Shown here: piece after piece, positions 17,018 through 24,804 of the stretch
How positions within the stretch are numbered: position 1 is the first letter of the stretch
Layout: the number at the start of each line of letters is the position of its first letter
The notes under the pieces: model-generated
Told to the model about the DNA's origin: nothing
The model's input: only the letters and a program-made list of their open reading frames with translations
Database searches by the model: none
Made by a program: the position numbers and the translations under genes
From: Gillisella vitis
GTDB lineage: Bacteria; Pseudomonadota; Alphaproteobacteria; Rhizobiales; Rhizobiaceae
Assembly (NCBI RefSeq): GCF_001541345.2
Contig: NZ_LMVL02000014.1
Span: 1 to 40,136 of the forward strand
Reading direction: 5' to 3'
Length of the DNA: 40,136 nucleotides

Positions 17018-17914
17018 TTACCGTGGCGGGCAATTCGGTGTGTTTGGCGCACAGGCTGCACCCGGTGGCGGCGGAGGAGGCGGGGCAGCCTGACCTGGCG
17101 CTGGCGGCGGCGGCGGTGGTGGACGGTTTCCATCCGGCGCGTTGCGGTCTGGCCGATCAGGACGCTGGCCTTGTGGCGGCTGCATCTGGTCACGACGCTG
17201 ATCGCCTGGACGCATATCACCGGGGCGCATGTTATCCGGGCCTCTGTTGTCAGGACGCCTGTCATCCGGGCGCCGGTCGTCTGGCCGCCTGTCATCTTGC
17301 CTGCGATCATCTGGACGACGATCATCCGGGCGGGGCCTCTGCCGATCGTCGCGCATCATCCGGTCACGGTCGCCGTCCATTCTCGGATCCTGCATCCTTG
17401 GGTCGGGTCCACGACGGCGATCCATGTCCGGTCCGCCCGGAGGCGGCGGGGGAGCATCACCACCCATGAAGCGCGGCGGGGGACCATCGCGGCGCCAGAC
17501 CGGCGGCGGTGGCGGCGCACGGCGCCAGCGATCCCGCTCGCGATAGAAATCGCGGCCGCGATAATAACGATCCCAATAATTGTCGACCTGGAAGGTCACG
17601 GTCGGAATGCCGAGCGGCTGATAATAATCCGGATCGACATAGACCCGGCGGTTGGAATATTGGGTCTGCAAATAGCTGCCAGAAATCCAGCCGCGATAGC
17701 CCGCGTATCCGACATCGCACCAATTGGCCGAAGACAGGCAGCCAAAGATCCGTACGGAATTACCGGCTGGAACGACCAGAACAGGTGGATATTGTGTGCT
17801 GGGCCCAGCCCGCAAGTTAACATTCGCGGTTGCAAATGCCTGGGCCGCCTCAGCGGCAGCCGGCAAGGCAACTGCCATCAGCCCTGCAAAGGCCGACAGG
17901 TAAAGTGGTTTCAT
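17018..17914 (-). CDS. Secreted SH3-domain protein with Pro/Arg/Asp repeat tail
   Basis: 298-residue exported protein. A signal peptide (MKPLYLSAF..., cleavage near AEAAQA) is followed by a bacterial SH3 type 3 domain at about residues 28-82. Its ANVNLRAGPST start and GYRGWISGSYL end are typical of the family, which often binds cell-wall or other periplasmic partners. After a Tyr/Arg-rich linker comes a low-complexity tail: Pro-rich runs and about nine pentapeptides of the type PDDRR or its variants (roughly 196-240), then two further polyproline runs. ATG 17914 is chosen because GGAG precedes it and the signal peptide begins there. It is convergent with acvB. The function is unknown; the tail looks disordered and may span or bind peptidoglycan. 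Confidence 0.85.
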   Translation of the reverse strand: MKPLYLSAFAGLMAVALPAAAEAAQAFATANVNLRAGPSTQYPPVLVVPAGNSVRIFGCLSSANWCDVGYAGYRGWISGSYLQTQYSNRRVYVDPDYYQPLGIPTVTFQVDNYWDRYYRGRDFYRERDRWRRAPPPPPVWRRDGPPPRFMGGDAPPPPPGGPDMDRRRGPDPRMQDPRMDGDRDRMMRDDRQRPRPDDRRPDDRRQDDRRPDDRRPDDRRPDNRGPDNMRPGDMRPGDQRRDQMQPPQGQRPDRPDRNAPDGNRPPPPPPPAPGQAAPPPPPPPGAACAPNTPNCPPR

Positions 17915-18317
17915 CGATCTGATCTCCTTGGCCGTCCCTGACCTTGGCTTGTCCCGCCAATTGGAATTGGGTTCATGCGGCATGGTAACGCCATCAGGAG
18001 CAATTTGTTCCACCCAGCGCCCCCACCCGCACTTGACCCGCTTATGTCAAGCAATGTCCTCCGGCTTTTTTGAGGCGGCATGTTTTTAGGAGCGGGCCAT
18101 TTCAAGATGACCCCATTTTTATAGAGATGACAAAGTGTCGCTCACCCTTGACTTTAAGCCCGGATCGTCCGACCTCACGCAAGAGAGGTCGCAGCGGCTG
18201 CACCTCAAGGATGGCGCGGCAGCGCAAAACACGGTAGTGAGCCTTGAGATATCCGCCCGGATCAACAAGGCCCCGAATCAACAAAGCTATGGAATGCAGC
18301 ACAGTCAGGAGAACCCG
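17915..18317. other. Divergent SH3-gene / ubiG intergenic region
   Basis: A 403-bp gap with no credible gene. It carries a CTTGAC (18032-18037) and GTCAAG (18046-18051) inverted repeat separated by 8 nt, which could be an operator. The promoters for both neighbours are presumably here but I could not define complete box pairs. Confidence 0.4.
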
Positions 18318-19076
18318 ATGAGCGAGACCGCCAAGAGCACCATCGATCAGGCCGAGGTCGACCGCTTTTCCGCCATGGCTGCCGAATGGTGGGACCCCAC
18401 CGGCAAATTCAAGCCGCTGCACAAGATCAATCCGGTGCGTCTTGCCTATATCCGCGACAAAGCCTGCGAAAATTATCAGCGCGATCCACGCTCCAATCAG
18501 CCGCTATCGGGCCTGCGGGTTCTCGACATCGGCTGTGGCGGCGGCTTGCTGTCGGAACCCATTGCTCGCATGGGCGCCAATGTATTAGGCGCTGATGCCT
18601 CGGCCAAGAATATCGGCATTGCCCAGACTCATGCCGCCCAGACCGGCGTGAGCGTGGATTACCGCGCCGTCACCGCCGAGGCCCTGGCCGCTGCTGGCGA
18701 AAGCTTCGATATCGTGCTGAATATGGAAGTGGTCGAACATGTCGCCGATGTCGAGTATTTCATCTCCACCTGCGCCTCCATGGTGCGCCCTGGCGGAATC
18801 ATGCTAATTTCGACCATCAACCGCACCTTGAAGGCTGCGGCACTCGCCATCGGCGCCTGCGAATATGTGCTGCGCTGGCTGCCGCGTGGCACCCATCAAT
18901 ATGAAAAACTGGTGCGCCCGGAAGAGTTGGAAAAGCCGATCCTGGGCGCAGGCATGGACGTGACCGAGACCGTCGGCGTATTTTTCAACCCATTCCAGAA
19001 CCAGTGGAACCTGTCCACCGACACCGATGTCAATTACATGATGCTGACCCGCAGGCCGACGTCCACCCCAGAGTGA
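18318..19076 (+). CDS. ubiG: Ubiquinone biosynthesis O-methyltransferase UbiG
   Basis: 252-residue SAM-dependent methyltransferase that performs both O-methylation steps of ubiquinone synthesis. It starts MSETAKSTIDQAEVDRFSAMA, then AEWWDPTGKFKPLHKINPVR, the conserved N-terminal signature of UbiG. SAM motif I is VLDIGCGGGLLSEP. A post-motif region with ISTINRT and a C-terminal FNPFQNQW-like ending also match. The frame stays open upstream, but ATG 18318 is preceded by AGGAG and gives family length. In Rhizobiales ubiG is often next to lysC; here the mprF-acvB operon and the SH3 gene lie between them. It converges with the DUF3291 gene, leaving only 6 bp. Confidence 0.96.
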   Translation: MSETAKSTIDQAEVDRFSAMAAEWWDPTGKFKPLHKINPVRLAYIRDKACENYQRDPRSNQPLSGLRVLDIGCGGGLLSEPIARMGANVLGADASAKNIGIAQTHAAQTGVSVDYRAVTAEALAAAGESFDIVLNMEVVEHVADVEYFISTCASMVRPGGIMLISTINRTLKAAALAIGACEYVLRWLPRGTHQYEKLVRPEELEKPILGAGMDVTETVGVFFNPFQNQWNLSTDTDVNYMMLTRRPTSTPE

Positions 19077-19082
19077 ACCATC

Positions 19083-19670
19083 TCATACCGGCATTGAGGC
19101 AAGGCGTTCCAGCAAGTCCTGCTGGCGGGCGCAATTGTCGGTGGCAAGCCGCTTTATTCGCGCTCGGTCAAGATGATAGGATGTACCATCCCAAGCGAAA
19201 GCCTGCTTGAACGTGAAGCCGAAGGGCGTCGGGCCGTGATCGGCGAGATGCTCGAGCCTTTCCACACCATCCGACCATTGCGGCCTGCTGCCAACTGGCA
19301 CCCACCAGAGCACCAAAGAAGGCCAAGTCTGCTTCACATTCCAGTGGCGCGCGTGTTTCAAGGCGTCAGCATGGACCCCATTATAGGAGAAGGCCATCAG
19401 CGTCTCCGGGTCTTGCCAGAGCGAAAGAGATGATGGACCGGAGGTAAAGCCGCTGCCTTCCATAAAACGCGGAAACACCTGCACGCCCCAGCTCTCCGGT
19501 CCCGGTTCGCCCTCATAACCCGAACGGTCGATAAACCCCAGGGAGCGCCTAGCGGCCTCAAAATTAAGGGGCTCGCGATCGACAAAACCCTGAATGGCCG
19601 GATCTCCGGATGGCGCGACATGCAAGCCGAAATTATAAAGTGCGAGATAATGGGTGGACGGCATGCTCAA
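19083..19670 (-). CDS. DUF3291 domain-containing protein
   Basis: 195-residue soluble protein covering a whole DUF3291 domain, recognised by AFSYNGVHADALKHARHW, LWWVPVGSRP and the GPTPFGFTFKQAF tail. The family is related to antibiotic-biosynthesis-monooxygenase-like ferredoxin folds; no enzymatic role is established. TTG 19670 would overlap the upstream stop as TTGA; ATG 19664 two codons inside is equally possible. No strong ribosome-binding site is visible for either, which suggests translational coupling. It is last in the comF-grxC-nitrilase-DUF1178 chain. Confidence 0.85.
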   Translation of the reverse strand: MSMPSTHYLALYNFGLHVAPSGDPAIQGFVDREPLNFEAARRSLGFIDRSGYEGEPGPESWGVQVFPRFMEGSGFTSGPSSLSLWQDPETLMAFSYNGVHADALKHARHWNVKQTWPSLVLWWVPVGSRPQWSDGVERLEHLADHGPTPFGFTFKQAFAWDGTSYHLDRARIKRLATDNCARQQDLLERLASMPV

Positions 19671-20095
19671 TTCACATCGTCAGGCAGAACCGGCAGGGGC
19701 GCTATTTCGATGCCTTCCTCGATCAGGGCGCGCGCCTCGTCTGGGCTGGCATTGCCGATAATCCCGCGGGCATCGGCCTCGCCGTAATGGATCTTACGGG
19801 CCTCTTCGGGAAACCGCTCGCCAACATCTTCGCTATTGGCCCTGACGGTCGCAACCGCCTCCTTCAATTTCATGAAAGCTTCACGCTGGGCAGCGTCATA
19901 GGCTACCTTCTGCCGCTCTTCCTTGCCGCGCGCCGTCGACACCATCGGCGCCATCAGGCTTTTGGAAATCGAGGCGGAAGAACAAACCGGGCAGGTCAAA
20001 AAGCCGCTGGCTTTCTGGCGGTCGAAATCGTCGCTTTGCGCAAACCAGCCCTCGAATTCATGGGCCTGGTCGCAGATGAGGGAATAGCGGATCAA
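19667..20095 (-). CDS. DUF1178 family protein
   Basis: 142-residue protein of the proteobacterial DUF1178 family. The start is TTG 20095 (LIRYSLICDQAHEFEGWF), which matches the family N-terminus (usually MIRY) and overlaps the nitrilase stop as TTGA. A likely metal site is formed by C8, H12 and C35-P-V-C38. The middle is charged and helical. Its role is unknown, but its place beside a nitrilase-family hydrolase and glutaredoxin 3 is common in Rhizobiales. A search that accepts only ATG starts would miss or mis-start this gene, because the same frame runs open 145 codons further upstream, inside the nitrilase gene. Confidence 0.85.
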   Translation of the reverse strand: MIRYSLICDQAHEFEGWFAQSDDFDRQKASGFLTCPVCSSASISKSLMAPMVSTARGKEERQKVAYDAAQREAFMKLKEAVATVRANSEDVGERFPEEARKIHYGEADARGIIGNASPDEARALIEEGIEIAPLPVLPDDVN

Positions 20096-20949
20096 ACCGT
20101 CTGCCCTCCCTTGGCGAGCGTTGGAACCATGTCGAGATTGAAGTCGCGGCCATTCTTGAGGTTGGGGATCTTCATCCGTGCCGCCTTGACGGACTCGAGA
20201 TCGATCTCGGCCATCACCACGGCCTCGCCCGCCGCCGGGCCTTCCGCCAGGATTTTCCCCCAGGGATCGATGATCAGCGAATGGCCATAGGTTTCGCGTC
20301 CGTCCTCGTGGGTGCCGCCCTGGGCGGCGGCGATCACGAAAGCGCCATTCTCGATGGCCCGCGCCCTGAGCAGGATATGCCAATGCGCCTCGCCGGTCTG
20401 CCGGGTGAAGGCTGCTGGCACCGTCAGAATGTCGGCACCCGCCATGGCTTCGGTGCGAAACAGCGAGGGAAACCGCACATCGTAGCAAATCGCAAAGCCC
20501 AGCTTGGCGAAGGACAGATCTGCCACGCAAGCGTTCTTGCCGGGGGCATAGGCGGCACTTTCCCGCCAGCTTTCACCATTGTCCAGATCCACATCGAACA
20601 TATGGATCTTGTCATAGGTGCAGATCCGGCGACCATTCGGCCCGAACAATAGGCCGCGATTGGCAATCATCCCATCGGCACGGGCAATCGCTGTTGAACC
20701 GACATGGACATGGATCTTCAGTTCCGCAGCCAGCTGGGCCGCCGTCACGGCAATCAAGTCATTGTCGTCATCACGCAGCATGGCCCGTAAAGCTTCACGG
20801 TTACGCTGCAAGGCCCCGGTCATTTCCGGGGTCTGGACATAGATCGCCCCTGCTGCTGCCGCCTCGCGCACCAGACGCGCCATGGTGGCCGCATTCTTTT
20901 CAAGATCGGTGCCGGAGCACATTTGCAGGGCCGCAACCGCAATGGTCAT
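20092..20949 (-). CDS. Carbon-nitrogen hydrolase family protein (Nit-like amidase)
   Basis: 285-residue member of the nitrilase superfamily, close to the Nit1/Nit2 branch that removes amide groups from small metabolites such as deaminated glutathione or omega-amides. The catalytic triad is visible: E42 in TPEMTG, K114 in YDKIHMFD and C155 in ICYDVRFP. Length is normal. The start has GAGGACA upstream, and the stop of grxC is 9 bp away. Neighbouring glutaredoxin makes a glutathione-repair role (deaminated glutathione amidase) attractive, but the exact substrate is inference. Confidence 0.9.
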   Translation of the reverse strand: MTIAVAALQMCSGTDLEKNAATMARLVREAAAAGAIYVQTPEMTGALQRNREALRAMLRDDDNDLIAVTAAQLAAELKIHVHVGSTAIARADGMIANRGLLFGPNGRRICTYDKIHMFDVDLDNGESWRESAAYAPGKNACVADLSFAKLGFAICYDVRFPSLFRTEAMAGADILTVPAAFTRQTGEAHWHILLRARAIENGAFVIAAAQGGTHEDGRETYGHSLIIDPWGKILAEGPAAGEAVVMAEIDLESVKAARMKIPNLKNGRDFNLDMVPTLAKGGQTV

Positions 20950-20958
20950 GACATGTCC

Positions 20959-21213
20959 TCAGGCCGCCAGCATCGGATCGAGCTTGCCGGCCCGTTCCAG
21001 CGCATGCAGATCATCGCAGCCGCCGACATGGGTGCCGTCGATGAAGATCTGCGGAAAGGTGTTGCGACCGGATTTATCGATCATTTCCTGGCGCAGCGCC
21101 GCATTGCCCGTCGCATCGACCTCGGTAAAGGCCACAGCCTTGGTGGTCAGAAGCGCTTTGGCGCGGGCGCAATATTCACAGTATTTCCGCGTGTAGATGA
21201 TCACGGACGCCAT
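20959..21213 (-). CDS. grxC: Glutaredoxin 3
   Basis: 84-residue thioltransferase that reduces protein and small-molecule disulfides with glutathione in the cytoplasm. The active site is C12-E-Y-C15, with Glu where most glutaredoxin 3 proteins have Pro. The cis-proline segment TFPQIFID and GGCDD glutathione-binding motif are intact. SD GGAG precedes ATG 21213. It is the second gene of the comF to DUF3291 chain, 47 bp after comF and 9 bp before the nitrilase. Confidence 0.95.
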   Translation of the reverse strand: MASVIIYTRKYCEYCARAKALLTTKAVAFTEVDATGNAALRQEMIDKSGRNTFPQIFIDGTHVGGCDDLHALERAGKLDPMLAA

Positions 21214-21241
21214 GCTCGTCTCCGGTTCATTGTTGATAATG

Positions 21242-21279
21242 TCATATCAGTGTTGCAAGCTCATATAGGTGTTACAAGT
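21242..21279. repeat. 19-bp imperfect tandem repeat at the comF stop
   Basis: Two adjacent 19-bp units (21242-21260 and 21261-21279) both start TCATAT and agree at 15 of 19 positions. The second unit contains the end of comF including its stop; the first lies just after it. This looks like a small local duplication. Confidence 0.55.
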
Positions 21280-22022
21280 GCCATTGCAAAGGTCAAGACC
21301 GTGACCTCCACAGCCCCCGCCCGCTTCAGCGCGCGGGTCGCCGCACTGACCGTGGCCCCTGTCGTATAGACATCATCGACCAGCACCAGATGACGGCCAA
21401 ATACCTGATCGCGGCGGTTTTCCGCCACTTTGAAAGCGCCACGAACATTGTCTGCCCGCGCCTTCTCCGTCAGCCCGACTTGCTTTTGCGTCCGTTTCAC
21501 CCTCGTCAAAACTCCCGGCAGGAATGGCTTGTTCGAAAGCCCGGCCAAGGCCCGCCCCAGTTCCGCCGATTGGTTATATTGCCGTGAAAACAACCGCCAG
21601 CGATGCAGCGGCACCGGCAGGATCGCATCGGCCCGGAGCAGTTCCTGGCCACCGGCCCGGATCATCCAATTGGCCATCATCGGTGCCAGATCAGTCCTGT
21701 CGCCATATTTCAGCCGGTGGACCAGATCACGCGCCGCACCGTCATGCACAGCCGCCGCCCGCAGCCGGTCGAAAACCGGAGGATTGGCAATTGCCTCGGC
21801 GCAAACCATGCCCTGGCCTGGATCGAAACCGAAAGGCAGACCGAGAATTTCACAATAGGGCCGCTCGATGAACCGCACCGAGCACCAGCAATCGGAACAC
21901 AGGCTGCCAGCCTTGGCAACCGGCAGGCCGCATGTGGCGCAGCCGGGGGGATAGACCAGATCGCGCAGCGACCGACCAAGCGTTTGCGTCCCCCGAAAAC
22001 CGCGATGCGCCAAGGCCACCAT
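21261..22022 (-). CDS. ComF family phosphoribosyltransferase-like protein
   Basis: 253-residue ComF family protein. An N-terminal four-cysteine zinc-finger-like segment (CATCG ... CSDC) is followed by a type I phosphoribosyltransferase fold with the PRPP-binding loop LVLVDDVYTTGATV near the C-terminus. ComF proteins take part in DNA uptake in competent bacteria; in alphaproteobacteria the role is not settled. The reading frame is open for another 46 codons upstream. I chose ATG 22022 because AGGGA sits about 7 nt before it and the resulting length fits the family, but starts at 22073/22076 are possible. Confidence 0.88.
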   Translation of the reverse strand: MVALAHRGFRGTQTLGRSLRDLVYPPGCATCGLPVAKAGSLCSDCWCSVRFIERPYCEILGLPFGFDPGQGMVCAEAIANPPVFDRLRAAAVHDGAARDLVHRLKYGDRTDLAPMMANWMIRAGGQELLRADAILPVPLHRWRLFSRQYNQSAELGRALAGLSNKPFLPGVLTRVKRTQKQVGLTEKARADNVRGAFKVAENRRDQVFGRHLVLVDDVYTTGATVSAATRALKRAGAVEVTVLTFAMALVTPI

Positions 22023-22333
22023 TCCGTCCCTGGCCTGCCGGATATGGTCCACCCTGCCTCCATTCGCCTGCATCATCCCGATATGCCCTACCCGATCTCG
22101 CCCAAAGCCCATGAATGCACCATAAAGGCGAAGCTGCGATATACTGCACTCAACACTCAAGCGGTTTCAAGCCGCTTGGAACCTTTAAGGGGACAGACCT
22201 GCCCAGAATCCCTATGGGGTAAACACGGGAGTGTTCGAGCCCAATTACGCGGTTTCCTGCGCAAATCGATTCCGATTGACGCAATTATGCAGTAGGCACT
22301 TGGTTTCTCGAAAAACAACACCGGGAGGTTTCC
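22023..22333. repeat. Divergent comF / methyltransferase spacer with half element
   Basis: No gene is seen if comF starts at 22022. The spacer contains CAAGCGG/CCGCTTG (22158-22178) around a 7-nt loop. It also contains AATCG/CGATT (22264-22277) followed by AATTATGCAGTAG (22283-22295), which is the outer end of the GCATAATT palindrome family seen elsewhere in the window. Confidence 0.45.
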
Positions 22334-23203
22334 GTGGAGCCGCTATTCGATCCTGATCTCATCGTCCGCAACCGCGAACGTGCTTTCGACGCAGGGGATA
22401 CCGGAGCCGGTTTCCTGCTGGATATCGTCGCGCAGGAACTGACCGAGCGGCTGGCTGTGGTCGAGCGCCAGTTTGAAACCGCCGTCGAATTGCATGGCAT
22501 GGATGGCAGGGTCGGGAGGGCCTGTCTGGAAACCGGGCGGATCGACCAATTGCAGCGGGTGGAAACCAGCAGTCGCTTTGCCCGGCAGGGGGACACGCTG
22601 ATCCCCGGCCCTATCGAGCATCTGCCACTTGGCGAGCAGAGCGCCAATCTTCTGTTGTCGCCGCTTGCCCTGCATCTGGCCAATGACATGCCGGGCCTGC
22701 TGATCCAGATGCGACGGTCGCTGCAGCCTGACGGTCTGTTGCTGGCAGCGCTACCCGGGGCGGGAACGCTTGGCGAATTGCGCGATGTGCTGTTGACGAC
22801 CGAGATCGAAATCAGCGGCGGAGCAAGTCCCCGCGTCATGCCCTTTGCCGATGTGCGCGACATGGGCGCATTGTTGCAACGGGCGGGTTTTGCCCTTCCG
22901 GTTGTCGATGTCGAGACCTATACGGTGCGATATGATGGAATTCTGGCGCTGATGCGCGATCTCAAGGCGATGGGCATGGCCAATCCGCTGGCCGCCCGCA
23001 GCCGCAAACCGCTGACCCGGCAGTTTTTCCTGCGCGCCGCCGAGCTGTATGCCGAACGCTATAGCGATGCCGATGGCCGCATTCGCGCCAGTTTCTCGAT
23101 CATCTACATGTCAGGCTGGGCACCGCATGAAAGCCAGCCCAAACCGCTCAAGCCTGGATCTGCGAAAATCCGCCTCGCCGACGCACTGGGCGGCAAGCCG
23201 TAA
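22334..23203 (+). CDS. SAM-dependent methyltransferase-like protein (NDUFAF5/BioC-like)
   Basis: 289-residue protein resembling the alphaproteobacterial methyltransferase 11 group related to mitochondrial NDUFAF5, which acts in complex I assembly. The N-terminus (FDPDLIVRNRERAF) and the segment SLQPDGLLLAALPGAGTLGELR fit that group. The expected glycine-rich SAM loop is weak here (AVELHGMDGRVGRACL), so activity is uncertain. The start is GTG 22334, preceded by GGGAGG. The gene is monocistronic and divergent from comF; its 3' end faces the Flp pilin gene across 43 bp. Confidence 0.85.
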   Translation: MEPLFDPDLIVRNRERAFDAGDTGAGFLLDIVAQELTERLAVVERQFETAVELHGMDGRVGRACLETGRIDQLQRVETSSRFARQGDTLIPGPIEHLPLGEQSANLLLSPLALHLANDMPGLLIQMRRSLQPDGLLLAALPGAGTLGELRDVLLTTEIEISGGASPRVMPFADVRDMGALLQRAGFALPVVDVETYTVRYDGILALMRDLKAMGMANPLAARSRKPLTRQFFLRAAELYAERYSDADGRIRASFSIIYMSGWAPHESQPKPLKPGSAKIRLADALGGKP

Positions 23204-23246
23204 AGGATCACTCAAGTGTTTTCCGTAAGCCTGAAAGCGCCGCCGA

Positions 23247-23435
23247 TCAGGCTTGCGGTATGGCAGCAATGATGGAATCAAACAGCCTGTCCAGCGCGTC
23301 GTAATAGACGCCAAGCGCCAGATAAAGCGTTACCGCGATCAACCCGGCGATCAGGCTATACTCGATTGCAGTTGCACCAGACGTTTGGCGAAAAATCGCC
23401 GACGAGCCGGAAAACCGGCGTAAAAGCCCCATCAT
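23247..23435 (-). CDS. Flp family type IVb pilin
   Basis: 62-residue prepilin. The class IVb signature is clear: a short basic leader, then G followed by ATAIEY with the conserved Glu at +5, then a hydrophobic helix (SLIAGLIAVTLYLALGVYY) and a short acidic tail. Prepilin peptidase would cut after the Gly of SGATAIEY. Flp pilins normally build Tad pili used in surface attachment, but no tad/cpa secretion genes are in the window, so this is an orphan or an alternative pilin. Two ATGs are adjacent (23435 and 23432), with AGGGG close upstream. Confidence 0.92.
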   Translation of the reverse strand: MMGLLRRFSGSSAIFRQTSGATAIEYSLIAGLIAVTLYLALGVYYDALDRLFDSIIAAIPQA

Positions 23436-23566
23436 GCCCCTAGCCTAAAACCATGCGCCCCCGCATGAGTGATCGAAGCAAGCGTTTTGCCATAGCAAAA
23501 CACTTGGCCTCTTTGTTTTCAAATATTTCGAGGATTGACCGGCCTAACCCATACCATCACGGGTTA

Positions 23567-23887
23567 TCAGCATGCATCCCCATTGCCGGGATTGACGATA
23601 CAGACAGAACCGGGCGTCTCCTGCAAGACGCTGCGCCGGATCGTATAGCGCTTTCCGGCATCATGTTCACCGGGAATGGAGCCCGTGCTCATGCGATCGA
23701 CATCAGACGGTCGCGCCGCAAACTGGCCGGAGGTGGTCTTGTCTGCAAGCATCGGCGTCAGAACCAGCGATACCGCCACGGCCGTGACGGCGAACAGCAA
23801 GGCAAGATTGACAACGCCAACTCTGCCGGACCTGGAAGTCGCACGTCGCGACTGCCGTCCGCCCTTTCCGAAATCCTTCTGCGTCAT
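23567..23887 (-). CDS. Small single-span membrane protein, unknown function
   Basis: 106-residue protein, not recognised. A basic N-terminus (KGGRQSRRATSRSGR, about residues 8-22) precedes one hydrophobic helix at about 24-47 (VVNLALLFAVTAVAVSLVL). An outer, Thr/Ser/Gly-rich tail with two Cys near the C-terminus follows (VCIVNPGNGDAC). The positive-inside pattern puts the tail in the periplasm. The start at ATG 23887 is supported by GTGAGG about 7 nt upstream; the frame is open for another 22 codons. It lies 131 bp upstream of the Flp pilin gene on the same strand, so the two may be linked, but nothing proves it. Confidence 0.7.
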   Translation of the reverse strand: MTQKDFGKGGRQSRRATSRSGRVGVVNLALLFAVTAVAVSLVLTPMLADKTTSGQFAARPSDVDRMSTGSIPGEHDAGKRYTIRRSVLQETPGSVCIVNPGNGDAC

Positions 23888-24387
23888 CGCAAACCTCACA
23901 AAATCCAAAGGGCTTCTTCCCGGACCACAGCCCGCCGGACGATTGCCCCACAATCGTCCAGATAAATCAGGAAACCTTGCATCACCGAGAATGCAAAACC
24001 CCTGCTGTTCACCCCAAGACCCGATTCGATTCTTGATATCGCGCCCAAGAGGGTCTCGACATCAACACACCGCAGCAGACGAAATCCTGCGCGGCAGAAC
24101 CATAAAGCCCTGAAATCACTGCGTTATTTTTTATCGAACGATACCGCGCCCCATGCGATCATGCCATCCGACGCCCAACGCACACAAACGATGCACGAAG
24201 CGCCAGTGCATGATGAGGTAATAATGCCGGTTTGAGGATTAACTTTCTATTAATTGACGATAAAAACCGGTGAGCAAAGGCTCATCTGCTGGGCTTATCC
24301 CGGCATTCCACACCGCTCAACAGGACAAACCTGTTGCATAATTCCTGAAATCGGAAGCGGATTCCGATTTTTCTTAAACGGCAAATT
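23888..24387. repeat. Gene-free spacer with GCATAATT-type hairpin
   Basis: About 500 bp between mutT and the small membrane protein with no credible frame. Near the mutT end, GCATAATT at 24336 leads into AAATCGGAA (24348-24356) and TTCCGATTT (24362-24370), a 9-bp perfect stem with a 5-nt loop, 18 bp past the mutT stop. It belongs by sequence to the GCATAATT family and may also act as the 3' end of the mutT transcript. I see nothing else. Confidence 0.5.
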
Positions 24388-24804
24388 TTATAGCAAATCC
24401 AGCAGGAATGGGATCAGCGGCTCATCGGCTGGCGGCATCGGATAGGATCGCAGATCCCGGGCCTTGACCCATTTGATCGCCTGGCCTTCCCGCCCCTGTG
24501 GCATGCCTTCATAGCGACGGCAAACATAGAGCGGCATCAGCAGATGGAACGTTTCATAGGTATGGCTGGCAAAGGTCAGCGGTGCCAGACAGGGAATTTT
24601 CGTGGCGATACCAAGCTCTTCCTCCAGCTCGCGAACCAGGGTTTCCTCTGGTGTTTCGCCGGGTTCCACCTTGCCGCCGGGAAATTCCCAGAGCCCGGCC
24701 AGCGATTTTCCTTCCGGCCTTTGCGCCAGCAGAATGCGTCCGTCGCTGTCCAACAGAGCGCAGGCGGCAACCAGCAGAATAGGCCGAGGCCCTGGTACTG
24801 TCAT
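24388..24804 (-). CDS. mutT: MutT-type Nudix hydrolase (8-oxo-dGTP diphosphatase)
   Basis: 138-residue Nudix protein. The Nudix box is complete at about 43-65: GGKVEPGETPEETLVREL then EEELGI. Length, the AQRPEGKSLAGLWEFPGG segment and the C-terminal IKWV...DLRSYPMPPAD ending match MutT, which removes 8-oxo-dGTP from the nucleotide pool. ATG 24804 overlaps the stop of the upstream acetyltransferase as ATGA. It is the last gene of the argJ-GNAT-mutT unit. Confidence 0.92.
   Translation of the reverse strand: MTVPGPRPILLVAACALLDSDGRILLAQRPEGKSLAGLWEFPGGKVEPGETPEETLVRELEEELGIATKIPCLAPLTFASHTYETFHLLMPLYVCRRYEGMPQGREGQAIKWVKARDLRSYPMPPADEPLIPFLLDLL

Noticed and set aside
19667..20530. Long 287-codon reading of the DUF1178 frame
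   Set aside because: The first 145 codons lie inside the nitrilase gene and are Arg/Gly-rich nonsense; the family N-terminus begins at TTG 20095.
23484..23501. GTTTTGC/GCAAAAC hairpin near the Flp pilin as a terminator
   Set aside because: Only 7 bp with no T-run; too weak to call.
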